A stretch of 64,000 nt of DNA from Sphingomonas sp. SORGH_AS_0879 (lineage in GTDB: Bacteria > Pseudomonadota > Alphaproteobacteria > Sphingomonadales > Sphingomonadaceae), in contig NZ_JAUTBJ010000002.1 of assembly GCF_030819175.1 (NCBI RefSeq), positions 3,123,001 through 3,187,000 on the forward strand. The letters are read 5' to 3'. Made by a program: the position numbers and the translations under genes. Under the pieces are notes generated by a model. That model ran no database searches, was not told the origin of the DNA, and saw only the letters and a list, made by a program, of their open reading frames with translations. Of the stretch, positions 43,655 to 52,600 are shown one piece after another (position 1 is the first letter of the stretch; each line of letters begins with the position of its first letter).

Positions 43655-43690
43655 TTGCAACAGCCAAATTTAGATTTCACATATGCAAAT
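43655..43690 (+). promoter_or_regulatory. TTGCAA / ATATGCAA sites upstream of the GH97 gene
   Basis: TTGCAA near 43655 and CATATGCAAATA at 43679-43690 lie about 170-200 bases before the GH97 start. The second resembles the tandem GCATATGCAAA sites before the GH29 gene at 49398 and 49418, so one regulator may control both. Confidence 0.4.
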
Positions 43691-43858
43691 ATAGTATGGA
43701 GAGGATGACCAAGGGGGTGGCCGTGTCCCCGGCGGCGGAGCCGTCATGACATGGGCGCATCGCCATTGCCCGGGCTCGGCCCCTCGCCAGCCGACATAGT
43801 CCGAGCGGCATCCGATCGCGGTCCGGTCGATCATCATGGGAAAGCAAGGGGCCAGGAC

Positions 43859-45743
43859 ATGACGATATTCCACCGATCGCAGCTTCGAAACGGCGCATGT
43901 GGCTGGGCCATGGCGTGTTTCGCGATCATGGCGCCGCTGTCGGCGGCGCAGGCCAGGACCGTCACCATCGCGAGCCCGGACGGCAAGGTCCAGGCGGCCC
44001 TGTCGGACGATAGGGGCAAAGCTGCAATATCGCGTGACGGTCGATGGGCGACCGGTGCTCGATCCCTCGCCGCTCGGGATGCGCGTCGACGGCGTCGAAC
44101 TGGGTGACGGGGCCGCGATCGGGACGGTTCAGCGTCGCAAGACCGACACCCGCTATCGCTTCTTCGGCGGCAAGACGGAGGCGGTGGACCGCGCCAATAT
44201 CGCCAGTGTCAGCCTGACCGCGCACGGCACCCGGTTCGAGGCGGATCTCCATGTCGCCGATGACGGCGTCGGCGTCCGCCTTCGCCTGCCCGCCAAGGCC
44301 GGGCGAATGATCGAGGGCGATCGCTCCGGCTGGAAACTCGCCGCTGCCGACCCCCGTGTCTGGGTCACCGCTCGCGATCCGGGATATGAGGATATCTACG
44401 CGGCCAAGACGCTGCGCGATGTCGTCGGCAAGCCGCTGGGGATGCCGCTGACCGCCAGGATCGACCGATATTGGGTGACGATCAGCGAGGCGCAGGTCGT
44501 CAATTACGGCGACATGGCGATCACGCCCGACGCGAACGGTCTGCTGGCGGGCGGCCTCTATACCGAGCCCAAGGGATGGCGGACCGATGCGGCGGTGGTT
44601 CAGCCCTGGCGGGTGACGATCGTGGCGCGCGACCTGACCGGTCTGGTCAACTCGACCCTGGTCCAGAACCTCAACCCGCCCCCCTCGCCCGCGCTCGCCA
44701 AGGCCGACTGGATCCGTCCCGGTCGCTCGACCTGGCAATGGCTGGCGATCGGCGCGCCTCTGGAGAACGACCAGCATCAATGGGTCGATTGGACCAAACA
44801 GATGGGCTATCCCTATTATCTCGTCGACGAAGGCTGGGCCGATTGGAAACGCCCCTGGGAGACGCTGGCCGACACGGTGAACTATGCCCGGTCGCAGGGG
44901 ATCGACATCTGGGTGTGGGTACACAGCAAGGAGACGTTCGATCCCGCCGCGCGACGCGCGCTGCTCAGCCGCTATGCCCGAATGGGGATCGTCGGGGTGA
45001 AGGTCGATTTCCCCGAGCATCCCGACCATGTCTGGACCCAATGGTACGAGGATTTCGCCCGCGACGCCGCCGCCGGGCGGCTGATGGTCGATTTCCACGG
45101 CGCGATGAAGCCGACCGGGACCGAGCGGACCTGGCCCAACGTCCTGACCCGCGAAGGCGTGCGCGGGCATGAATGGCATATTACCCGGTACAAGCGCGTC
45201 CTGCCGCCCGACCATGACACCATCCTGCCCTTCACCCGCTATGTCGTCGGGCCGGGCGACTATACGCCGACCGTGTTCGAGCCGAAGGAGTTGCAGGGCA
45301 ATAGCTGGTCGCACGAAGTGGCGCAGGCGATCCTCTTCACCTCGCCCTATCTGGTGATGGGCGGCCATCCGCGCACCTATCTCGAAAACCCCGCGCTCGA
45401 CGTGTTGAAGGCGATCCCGTCGATCTGGGACGAAACCATCGTCCTGCCCGGCAGCGAACCCGGGGAGATGGCGGGCTTTGCCCGGCGGCGCGGCAAGGAC
45501 TGGTTCGTCGCGGTCATCAATGGCCCCACGGCGCGCCCGCTGAAGGTCGATCTGGGCTTTTTGGGCGGGGGCGAGTGGAGGCTCGTCTCGCTGGCCGACG
45601 ACCAGGCGCACCCCGACGCCTTCACCCGGACCGAGCGGACGGTGCGCTCGACCGGCGCGATCGAGGTGCCGTTGCGGTCGCAGGGCGGCTTTGTCGGCTG
45701 GCTCCGCCCACGCAAAGAACCTATGCCCGCCGCCGGGCGATGA
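43859..45743 (+). pseudogene. GH97 family glycosidase, frameshifted behind its signal peptide
   Basis: ATG 43859 (after AGGAC) gives a signal peptide ending SAAQA, then VTIASPDGKVQAALSDDRG. The frame then fails at about 44013-44020 (GGGGCAAA), where one extra base is present. The next frame continues KLQYRVTVDGRPVLDPSPLG and reads through the rest of a GH97 enzyme to 45743. The N-terminal beta-sandwich is followed by a TIM barrel (about residue 300 on) with WQWLAIG, YYLVDEGWADW and GVKVDFPEHP. The Asp of VKVDF fits the nucleophile of retaining GH97 alpha-galactosidases rather than the Glu-based inverting type. A beta domain closes it. As sequenced, export should fail. The ribosome binding sites and coding bias downstream are normal, so an assembly error is possible. 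Confidence 0.85.
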
Positions 45744-45781
45744 TCCGGCGGCGGGCTCGGAATGAGGACGGGAAGCGGGTG

Positions 45782-47428
45782 ATGATGGACAGCAAGTCGG
45801 ACCGACGTTCGGTCATGTTGGGGCTTTCGGCGCTGGGCGGTATCGCGCTGTGCCCGGGACAGGCCTCCGCCGCGGGACCGGCCACCGCCTCGCCCCTGCC
45901 ACGCTGGGGCGATCAGGGGGATGGCAGCTTCGTCAACCCGATCATCCCGGCGGATTATTCCGATCTCGACGCGATCCGGGTCGGCGACACCTATTACGCG
46001 ATCAGTTCGACCCTGCACACCAGCCCCGCCATGGTCATCCTGCGCTCAGGCGACATGGTCAACTGGACGACCATCGGCCATGCGGTGCCCGACCTCGCCT
46101 TGCTGGGCGAGGAGGCGCTCGGCTGGCGCCGGATGCGGGGCTATGGCCGGGGCATGTGGGCGGGGGCGATCCGCCATCACGGCGGGCGCTTCTACATCTA
46201 CTTCGCCTCCCCCGACAGCGGCCTGTACGTCACCACGGCGGAGCGCGCCGAAGGGCCCTGGACGCCGCCCCGGTCGCTGCTACGCGAGGCGGGGTATGAC
46301 GACCCCTGCCCCTTCTGGGACGAGGACGGATCGGCCTGGCTGGTGATGACCCGCTTCGCCGCCGATCCGGTTACGGGGCGGTCTTATGTCATCAGCCTGT
46401 ACCGGATGAGCGAAGACGGGCTGACGCTGGACCGGGCCTCCGCCCTGCCCATCCACCAATCGGAGGGGTCGGAGGCGAGCAAGCTCTACAAGTTCGGTCC
46501 GCTCTATTATCATTATTTCAGCGAGGTGAAGCCCGAGGGCCGCGTTCCGATGATGAAGCGCGCGACCAGCCTGCCAGGCCTCGCGCAGGCGAGCGCGGTG
46601 CAACTCGGCCATGTGAACGCCCCGGTCGATAGCGAGCCCAATCAGGGCGCGTTGCTGCAAGCCCGCGACAAAAGCTGGTGGTTCCTGACCCATCAGGGCC
46701 ATGGCGACTGGCAGGGGCGCGCCATGTGCCTGCTGCCCGTCACCTGGACCGGGGGCTGGCCGATCATCGGGCGCGCCGGGCCGGACGGGATCGGCAACAT
46801 GGTCTGGCGGTCGCGCAAGCCCATCGCATCGCCCCGCCCGCCCCTGCCCGATATGTCCGACGAGTTTCGCGGGGGGATCAAGCCGGTCTGGGAATGGAAC
46901 CATGCCCCCCGGCACGAGGCGTTCAGCCTGACCGAGCGGCCCGGCCATTTGCGGCTGAAGGCCTTTCCGCCAGCCTTCAAGGGATTGCGCGGAGTCGGCA
47001 ACCTGCTCAGCCAGAGGTCGTGGCGGACGGCGGACAATCGGGCCAGCGTGGTCCTCGACCTGTCCGGCATGGTGGATGGGCAGACGGCGGGGCTGTGCCA
47101 CCTCTCCGCCGCCGGAGCCTGGATCGGGGTGCGGCAATCGGCAGGGCGCAGGCGGCTCTGCTTCGCGCGCGGCGATGTGGTGAAGGAGGGGCCGGTGATC
47201 GATATGCCGCTGATCCGCCTCGCCACCCGCTGGGGCGATGACGGGCGGGCGATCTTCGAGCATGATGGTGGTGGCGGCCGGTTCCGGCGCTTCGGCGAGC
47301 ATTACGACCTGCAATGGCGCGACTATCGCGGCGACCGGGTGGGGCTGTTCACCGTCCATGACGACGCGATGCGCGGGCATGTCGATTTTTCGGACTTCCG
47401 CTACCGGATCGCCTCGCAGAACGGGTGA
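45782..47428 (+). CDS. Exported GH43 glycosidase with C-terminal lectin-like domain
   Basis: The 548-residue product begins with a twin-arginine-like leader (SDRRSVMLGLSALGG, ending QASAA). The GH43 propeller follows from about residue 45: NPIIPADYSDLDAIRVGDTYY carries the general-base Asp, GYDDPCPFWDEDG the pKa-modulating Asp, and the SEGSEASKLYKFG region the likely acid Glu. From about 345 (DEFRGGIKPVWEWNHAP) there is a beta-sandwich typical of GH43 beta-xylosidases and arabinofuranosidases. ATG 45782 or 45785 is used, after GGGAAG. It follows the GH97 gene by 38 bases, so they are likely one operon for degrading plant hemicellulose or pectin side chains. Confidence 0.9.
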   Translation: MMDSKSDRRSVMLGLSALGGIALCPGQASAAGPATASPLPRWGDQGDGSFVNPIIPADYSDLDAIRVGDTYYAISSTLHTSPAMVILRSGDMVNWTTIGHAVPDLALLGEEALGWRRMRGYGRGMWAGAIRHHGGRFYIYFASPDSGLYVTTAERAEGPWTPPRSLLREAGYDDPCPFWDEDGSAWLVMTRFAADPVTGRSYVISLYRMSEDGLTLDRASALPIHQSEGSEASKLYKFGPLYYHYFSEVKPEGRVPMMKRATSLPGLAQASAVQLGHVNAPVDSEPNQGALLQARDKSWWFLTHQGHGDWQGRAMCLLPVTWTGGWPIIGRAGPDGIGNMVWRSRKPIASPRPPLPDMSDEFRGGIKPVWEWNHAPRHEAFSLTERPGHLRLKAFPPAFKGLRGVGNLLSQRSWRTADNRASVVLDLSGMVDGQTAGLCHLSAAGAWIGVRQSAGRRRLCFARGDVVKEGPVIDMPLIRLATRWGDDGRAIFEHDGGGGRFRRFGEHYDLQWRDYRGDRVGLFTVHDDAMRGHVDFSDFRYRIASQNG

Positions 47429-47431
47429 GCG

Positions 47432-47600
47432 TCCCGGCGAAGGCCGGGGGCAATCCATTCCTCCCCTTGCAGGGAAGGTGACAGGCCGTCAGGCCTGACG
47501 GAGGGGTGTCGCGCGCTCGATGGCGGGACACCCCTCCACCATGCTTCGCATGGTCCCCCTCCCCTTGCAGGGGAGGATTCCGAAGGCCCGGGGGGCGACA
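47432..47600. repeat. Inverted GC-rich intergenic repeat, copy A
   Basis: Two versions of one element lie head to head between the GH43 and GH29 genes. Each has the pattern CTCCCC, short loop, GGGGAGG, then GGAGGGGTGTC, and the reverse form starts GACACCCCTCC. A separate gtcccggcgaaggccggg palindrome flanks the left end. Similar copies occur at 58.2 and 61.8 kb. It lies between convergent genes and may act as a bidirectional transcription end. Confidence 0.7.
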
Positions 47601-47621
47601 TACCCCGCCTCCCCGGCGAAC

Positions 47622-49304
47622 TCAGGCGGTCACCCCCTCGCCCGCGATAATCAGCGCGACGCCGATCGGATGGCGGGCGCGTTCGGGCAGGGTGACTTCC
47701 AACGCCTGGCCGGTCCGCTTGAAGGGCAGCGGGCTGTTGTCGCCCTGCATCGTCACACGGCGGATCTGCCCCGGCATGCTGGGATTGTCGCTGCCCAGCA
47801 GGGTCATCCGCGCGACATTGTCCTCCGGCCAGCCCAGCACCAGCGCATGGAGATTGCCGTTCCGCGTCACATAGCGGACGTCCTTGGCGGTATAGGCCGA
47901 TTTCGGCCCGCCCTCGGAAAACAGGCCGGAATTGGCCTTGGTCGGCCCCTCGCCATTGATCTTCCACGGGCGGCTGCCATAGATCGCCTCGCCGTTGCGG
48001 CTCATCCAGTCGGCGATCTCCTCGACGACCTTCTCCTCCTTGTCGTCGATCGTCCCGTCGCCGCGCATCGGCACCGACAGCATCAAATTGCCGTTCTTCG
48101 ACACCACGTCGCACAGCGTGTGGAGCACGTTGGCCGCCGACTTGTAACTGTCGTTCCGATAGTGATCGATGTCGTAATGCCAGCCGCCGATGCAGGTGTC
48201 GGTTTGCCACGGGAAGCGCTCGATATAATTCTTGCCGCCGCGCTCCACGTCGTCGACGATGCCCATGCGCCGCTGCGGCGGGGTCATCTTGCCCGTCACC
48301 ACGGCTTCCAGCCTGCCGCCGTTCCACTGCATCGACTGGTTGTAGAACCAGGAGGTGAACTCCAGCCCGTACTTCTCCAGCGGCAGGTCGAAATTGTCGA
48401 AATAGACCATGTCCGGCTTGTATTTCTGGACCAGGTCCTTGGCGCGGAGCAGCCAGTTGGCGGCGAAGTCGGTGCCCGCCGGTACGCCCTCGTTCCACAA
48501 CAGGTCGGTGGCGTCGTGCCAGGCATTGGCCTGTTCCACCGTGCGGATGCCGTCCGGCATGGGCATGTGACGACCGACATAAAGCTGTTGCGGGTCCAGC
48601 CCGTCCCACCATTGCCCGCGCCCCTGCGCCGCGGTCAGCTTCCATGCGTCATAGCGTTCGCCCGCGCGCTTGCCGGTGGGGTCATAGCCATAAGCGGGCT
48701 GGTTCCAGTGCCAGGCATGGGCCGAGTGGTTGGACACGGCAAAGCGCATCCCCCGCTCGCGCGCCGCCTTTTCCCAGGTACCGACGATATCCTTGCGCGG
48801 GCCGACCCGCGTCGTGTTCCAGGGATGATAGCGCGAGTCATAGGCGTCGAGATTGTCATGATGGTTCGCCAGCGCCATGAAGTATCGTGCGCCCGCCTTC
48901 TTGTAGAGATCGAGCAACCGGCCCGGGTCCCAGCGATCGGCCTTCCACATATTCTGGATCTGCATGAAGCCGACATCGGCCGGGTGGCCGTAATGCTTCA
49001 CATGATGCTCATAAGCACGGGTGCCGGGCAGATACATGTTGCGCGCATACCAGTCGCCCGCCTCGGGCACGCATTGCGCGGTCCAATGCGCCCACATGCC
49101 GAACTTGGCGTCGCGGAACCAGTCGGGCACGCTGTACCCGGCGGTCAGCGACTCCCAGTCCGCGGTGAAGCGCGCCGGTGGCGGAACCCTGAGCGCACGT
49201 CCCGCCCCCATCTGCTGCGCAAAGGTCGCCGCCGATGCCACCGCCGGGGCCAGCGCCGCCGCCGCCATGCTGCCGCCGATCATCTCCCGTCTCGTCGTCT
49301 TCAT
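47622..49304 (-). CDS. Exported GH29 alpha-L-fucosidase
   Basis: The 560-residue product has a Tat-type leader (TRREMIGGSMAAAALAPAV) and the GH29 barrel: FGMWAHWTAQCVP, MALANHHDNLDAYDS and the nucleophile region DMVYFDNFDLP, with the Asp of VYFDNF at about residue 285. GNLMLSVPMRGDG follows in the second half. The C-terminal beta-domain is present. It removes fucose from glycans in the periplasm or outside the cell. AGGAGAGG lies just before ATG 49304, which is why this start is preferred over 49361. It faces away from the GH43 operon and shares a possible operator with GH97. Confidence 0.9.
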   Translation of the reverse strand: MKTTRREMIGGSMAAAALAPAVASAATFAQQMGAGRALRVPPPARFTADWESLTAGYSVPDWFRDAKFGMWAHWTAQCVPEAGDWYARNMYLPGTRAYEHHVKHYGHPADVGFMQIQNMWKADRWDPGRLLDLYKKAGARYFMALANHHDNLDAYDSRYHPWNTTRVGPRKDIVGTWEKAARERGMRFAVSNHSAHAWHWNQPAYGYDPTGKRAGERYDAWKLTAAQGRGQWWDGLDPQQLYVGRHMPMPDGIRTVEQANAWHDATDLLWNEGVPAGTDFAANWLLRAKDLVQKYKPDMVYFDNFDLPLEKYGLEFTSWFYNQSMQWNGGRLEAVVTGKMTPPQRRMGIVDDVERGGKNYIERFPWQTDTCIGGWHYDIDHYRNDSYKSAANVLHTLCDVVSKNGNLMLSVPMRGDGTIDDKEEKVVEEIADWMSRNGEAIYGSRPWKINGEGPTKANSGLFSEGGPKSAYTAKDVRYVTRNGNLHALVLGWPEDNVARMTLLGSDNPSMPGQIRRVTMQGDNSPLPFKRTGQALEVTLPERARHPIGVALIIAGEGVTA

Positions 49305-49397
49305 ATCCGCCTCTCCTGACCTGAGCGCCCGCCCGCGCCACCGCGTGCGGTTCCCGTCCATGCCGGCTCACCCGCAAAGCACGCCGATCTCATTCTC

Positions 49398-49427
49398 GCA
49401 TATGCAAATGCGTTATTGCATATGCAA
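49398..49427. promoter_or_regulatory. Tandem GCATATGCAA operator candidate upstream of the GH29 gene
   Basis: GCATATGCAAA occurs twice, starting at 49398 and 49418, exactly 20 bases apart (two helical turns). The second is inside a perfect 12-base palindrome TTGCATATGCAA (49416-49427). It lies about 95 bases before the fucosidase start. A LacI- or GntR-type regulator is plausible; none is encoded in this window's carbohydrate region. Confidence 0.6.
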
Positions 49428-49501
49428 AGCTAGGCGAGAACGGCGGTCCTTGGCAAGCCTTGTCGTCGCCGTTTGTTCGAGGAGAGCGGTGTTGTGGATC
49501 G

Positions 49502-51013
49502 TCAGTCCCCGTCGCTCCTCGCCTCATGATGCCCGCTCATCGCCGCGCCCGCATCGGGGGCGAAGCGGCGGTTCCAGATGATCGCCGAGGTGGAGATCGC
49601 TGCCACCACCAGGAACGCCGCCGAGAAGCTGTTGAGCGTCGGCCCGCCCTTCCCCTCGATCAGCGTCCCCAATTCCAGCACGGTCGCGGCGGTGCAGATA
49701 CCCAGCGACAGGGTCAGTTGCTGAAAGGTCGCATAGAAGCTGGTCGCCGCGCTCATCCGCTCCTTGTCCACATCGGCATAGGCGATGGCGTTGAACCCGG
49801 TGAACTGGAACGAGGTGAAGAAGCCCGACAGCGCCAGGACGAAGGTGATCAGCGGGATCGGCCAGTCGGGCCGGAAGAATGCACAGGTCGCATAGCCTGC
49901 GCTGCTGACCAGCCCCGACACGATCAGACTCTGCCGAAAGCCCCAGCGACGCAGGACGCGCGGGGCCAGCGCCTTCATCGCCAGCGCGCCGACCGCGCCC
50001 GCCATGGTGATCGTCCCCGTCTTGGCCGCGCTCAACCCGAAGCCGAGCTGGAACATCAGCGGGAGGAGGAACGGCTGTGCCCCTTGCGTGATCCGGGTCA
50101 GCGACCCGCCGATCACCGACAGGCGAAAGGTCGTGACGCGCATCAAGGTCGGGTCGAGGATCGGGTCATGGGTATGCCGGGCATGGCGGATATAGATCCA
50201 GCCGAACACCGCGCCGACGATCAGCAGGACCAGTGCCACCCAGCCCGTCCCCGGACGGCTCGCCAGCTCGAACCCGAACAGCAGGCAGCCGAGCGAAACG
50301 CCCGACATGAAAAAGCCCGACACGTCGAAGCGCGTCCGTGCGTCGCCGCGCACCTCGGGCACCAGCATCCAGGCCCCCACCATGCCGATGATGCCGATCG
50401 GAATGTTGAGATAGAAGATCCAGCGCCAGTCGAGCCAGGTGACGATGAACCCGCCCAGCGGCGGCCCCAGGATCGGCCCGATCAGCGCGGGCATCACCAG
50501 CCAGGACAGCGCCTGCACCATGTCCTCCTTGGCGACGCTGCGGAGAAGGACCAGCCGCCCGACCGGCACCATCATCGCGCCGCCAATCCCCTGCAAGAAG
50601 CGCGCGGCGACCAGGGTCGGCAGCGTCCCCGACTGGGCGCACAGTACCGAGCCGAGGAGGAAGATACCGATCGCCGAGCAGAAGACGGTCCGCGACCCGA
50701 ATTTGTCGGCCAGCGTCCCGCTCGCCGGGATGAACAGGGCGAGCGCGAGCAAATAGCTGGTCAGCGCGAGGCTGAGGCTGGTCGCGGGCGTCGCCAGGTC
50801 CCGCGCCATGGTCGGCAGTGCGACGGTCAGGACGGTGCCGTCCAGTTGCTGCATGAACAGCGCGGACGCGACGACGAGCGCGATGACGCGGTAGCCGCGC
50901 GTCTGCACCGGCTCCGAGGAACGTGCACCGCTGGTCACCGCCTCCACACCGGGGGCGAGCCCGTCATTCACGTCCGCGCTCATCGAGGCCAAATTACGTC
51001 GTCTCCACCGCAT
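49502..51013 (-). CDS. DHA2-family (EmrB/QacA-like) drug efflux MFS transporter
   Basis: The 503-residue product has about 14 hydrophobic helices. Family hallmarks are LFMQQLDGTVLTVALPTMA in helix 1, GTLADKFGSRTVF in loop 2-3, and GPILGPPLGGFIVTWLDWRWIFYLNIPIG, the DHA2 motif C. It exports drugs or other hydrophobic compounds using the proton gradient. The start at 51013 has GGAACGAG upstream; an ATG at 50983 (MSADVND) is the alternative. The next gene, a porin, is on the same strand 31 bases upstream, so cotranscription is possible. No EmrA-like partner is seen. Confidence 0.9.
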   Translation of the reverse strand: MRWRRRNLASMSADVNDGLAPGVEAVTSGARSSEPVQTRGYRVIALVVASALFMQQLDGTVLTVALPTMARDLATPATSLSLALTSYLLALALFIPASGTLADKFGSRTVFCSAIGIFLLGSVLCAQSGTLPTLVAARFLQGIGGAMMVPVGRLVLLRSVAKEDMVQALSWLVMPALIGPILGPPLGGFIVTWLDWRWIFYLNIPIGIIGMVGAWMLVPEVRGDARTRFDVSGFFMSGVSLGCLLFGFELASRPGTGWVALVLLIVGAVFGWIYIRHARHTHDPILDPTLMRVTTFRLSVIGGSLTRITQGAQPFLLPLMFQLGFGLSAAKTGTITMAGAVGALAMKALAPRVLRRWGFRQSLIVSGLVSSAGYATCAFFRPDWPIPLITFVLALSGFFTSFQFTGFNAIAYADVDKERMSAATSFYATFQQLTLSLGICTAATVLELGTLIEGKGGPTLNSFSAAFLVVAAISTSAIIWNRRFAPDAGAAMSGHHEARSDGD

Positions 51014-51044
51014 CTCGTTCCATTCGTCCTGCGCGCCCCATCCC

Positions 51045-52541
51045 CTAGAACGCGATTTGCGCCCGTCCGATCAAGGTCTGGCCATGGTCCTTCGCCAGCC
51101 GCCCCGCAACCGGGTTCGCGACCGACCAGTCGATGGCATTCAATTGCAGCCGAACGAAATTGTTCAGATACCAGTTCACCCCCAGTGTCAGCGCGGTGCC
51201 GCGCCCGGCGGTCGGATTGTCGCTATAATCCAGTTCCTCGTACCGCGTCGCCAACTCCACCGCGCCGCTGCCGCCCGAGGTGAAGGGGCGAAGCACGCGC
51301 GGACGGCTCCACACGCCGCCGCGGGTCAGGTAAGGCGGGGTCTCGCCGGTCAGGAACCAGCCGCCCTGCACCGCCCAGGCATTCTGGTCGGTCGAGCCTG
51401 TGACGTTACGCAGCGTCCGGGAGCCATATTCGCCATAAGCCCAGAGCGACTTGTGGAAGGCCCCCAGCTCGAAGCCATAGCCGTCGCCCGACCGGGCATT
51501 GGCGAAGCTGCCCGCCGAGATCCGCAGATTGTCGTTGAAGAAACCGCCGACCGCGATGGCGCGGGTCGGACGAGCCACGTCGGTCGCCAGATCCTCGTGA
51601 AAGCCCCATACGCCCAGATGGAGCAGCCAGTCCGCCGTCTTCACCGGGTTCCAGTGCGCCCGCGCGCCGATGGTCAGGCCGTCGCCGGCGGTCCCGGGAT
51701 TGTTGATGTCGTCGCCCGACACCTGCACGCCGACATGCCAGCCATCGCCATAGATGCGCGCCGCCGCGCCCAGCCCGAAAAAGCCGCGTACGGGGATGAT
51801 CCCCTGCCCGACGAAATTGCGCTCCAGGAAGGGCACCGAAATGGTGCCGCTCGACCCGTCCAGCCCGCGATCGTTCAGCCGGTTGCCCAGCGCGAACTCG
51901 GCCTGCTGGCCCATGAAGCCGGTCGTCCAGGCCAGATAGGCCGATTTGATCGCGATCTCGTTATCGGCGAAATCGCCCTCCAGCAGATAGGAAAGGTGCT
52001 GGCCCACCGAGCCCTCGAACCCCAGCCGCAGCGAACGGGCCTGGGTCGCGGTGATGTTGCGCGCGGCGACGTCGCTGCCCATCGTCGTGCCCAGGTCGAT
52101 CAGGATGCGCCCGCGCGGCCGGAACGAGAATTTGCCGTCGGTGCTGGTGAACTCCGGCGTGCCCTTCGACCAGTCGACATGGACGCCGTCCTTCTGCGCC
52201 TTCTCGATCCGCGCCAGCCGCGCGTCGAGCGAAGGCGGATGCGCGTCGGAGGGAAGCGCCTGTCCCAGCGGGAACGGAAGGCGCGGCGGGCTGACGGTCT
52301 GGCCCGCCACCTGGGGCGGGGGCGCGGGATGCGCCTCGGACGCCAGCGGCTGACCCAGCGGCGTGGGGGTCGCGGCGACCTTCTGGCCTTCCATTGCCGC
52401 CAGTCGTGCCTCCAGCCGCGTGATCTGCGCCTGTTGCTGCTCGACCAGACGGGTCAGCCGGGCGACATCGTCTTCCCGCGATTGGGCGGCAACGGGCATG
52501 GCGGCACACAGGCCCATGGCGAGCATGGCTCCTCGATACAT
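51045..52541 (-). CDS. OprO/OprP-type outer-membrane porin
   Basis: The 498-residue product has a signal peptide (about 1-19, ending PVAAQS), a coiled-coil segment (about 24-52, VARLTRLVEQQQAQITRLEA), a Pro-rich spacer, then a 16-strand porin barrel with the phosphate-selective-porin family pattern (GRILIDLG, QARSLRLGFEGSVG, YLLEGDFADNE) and a terminal Phe in AQIAF. The N-terminal coiled coil is common in this family. The ATG at 52541 follows AGAGGATG. Located beside organic-acid transport genes, it likely admits an anion such as a tricarboxylate rather than phosphate. Confidence 0.9.
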   Translation of the reverse strand: MYRGAMLAMGLCAAMPVAAQSREDDVARLTRLVEQQQAQITRLEARLAAMEGQKVAATPTPLGQPLASEAHPAPPPQVAGQTVSPPRLPFPLGQALPSDAHPPSLDARLARIEKAQKDGVHVDWSKGTPEFTSTDGKFSFRPRGRILIDLGTTMGSDVAARNITATQARSLRLGFEGSVGQHLSYLLEGDFADNEIAIKSAYLAWTTGFMGQQAEFALGNRLNDRGLDGSSGTISVPFLERNFVGQGIIPVRGFFGLGAAARIYGDGWHVGVQVSGDDINNPGTAGDGLTIGARAHWNPVKTADWLLHLGVWGFHEDLATDVARPTRAIAVGGFFNDNLRISAGSFANARSGDGYGFELGAFHKSLWAYGEYGSRTLRNVTGSTDQNAWAVQGGWFLTGETPPYLTRGGVWSRPRVLRPFTSGGSGAVELATRYEELDYSDNPTAGRGTALTLGVNWYLNNFVRLQLNAIDWSVANPVAGRLAKDHGQTLIGRAQIAF

Positions 52542-52600
52542 GACGGCATCCTCTCTTATGGCGGGCGGCGGCTCCGTGGCCGCCGCCTCGACCGATAGGG

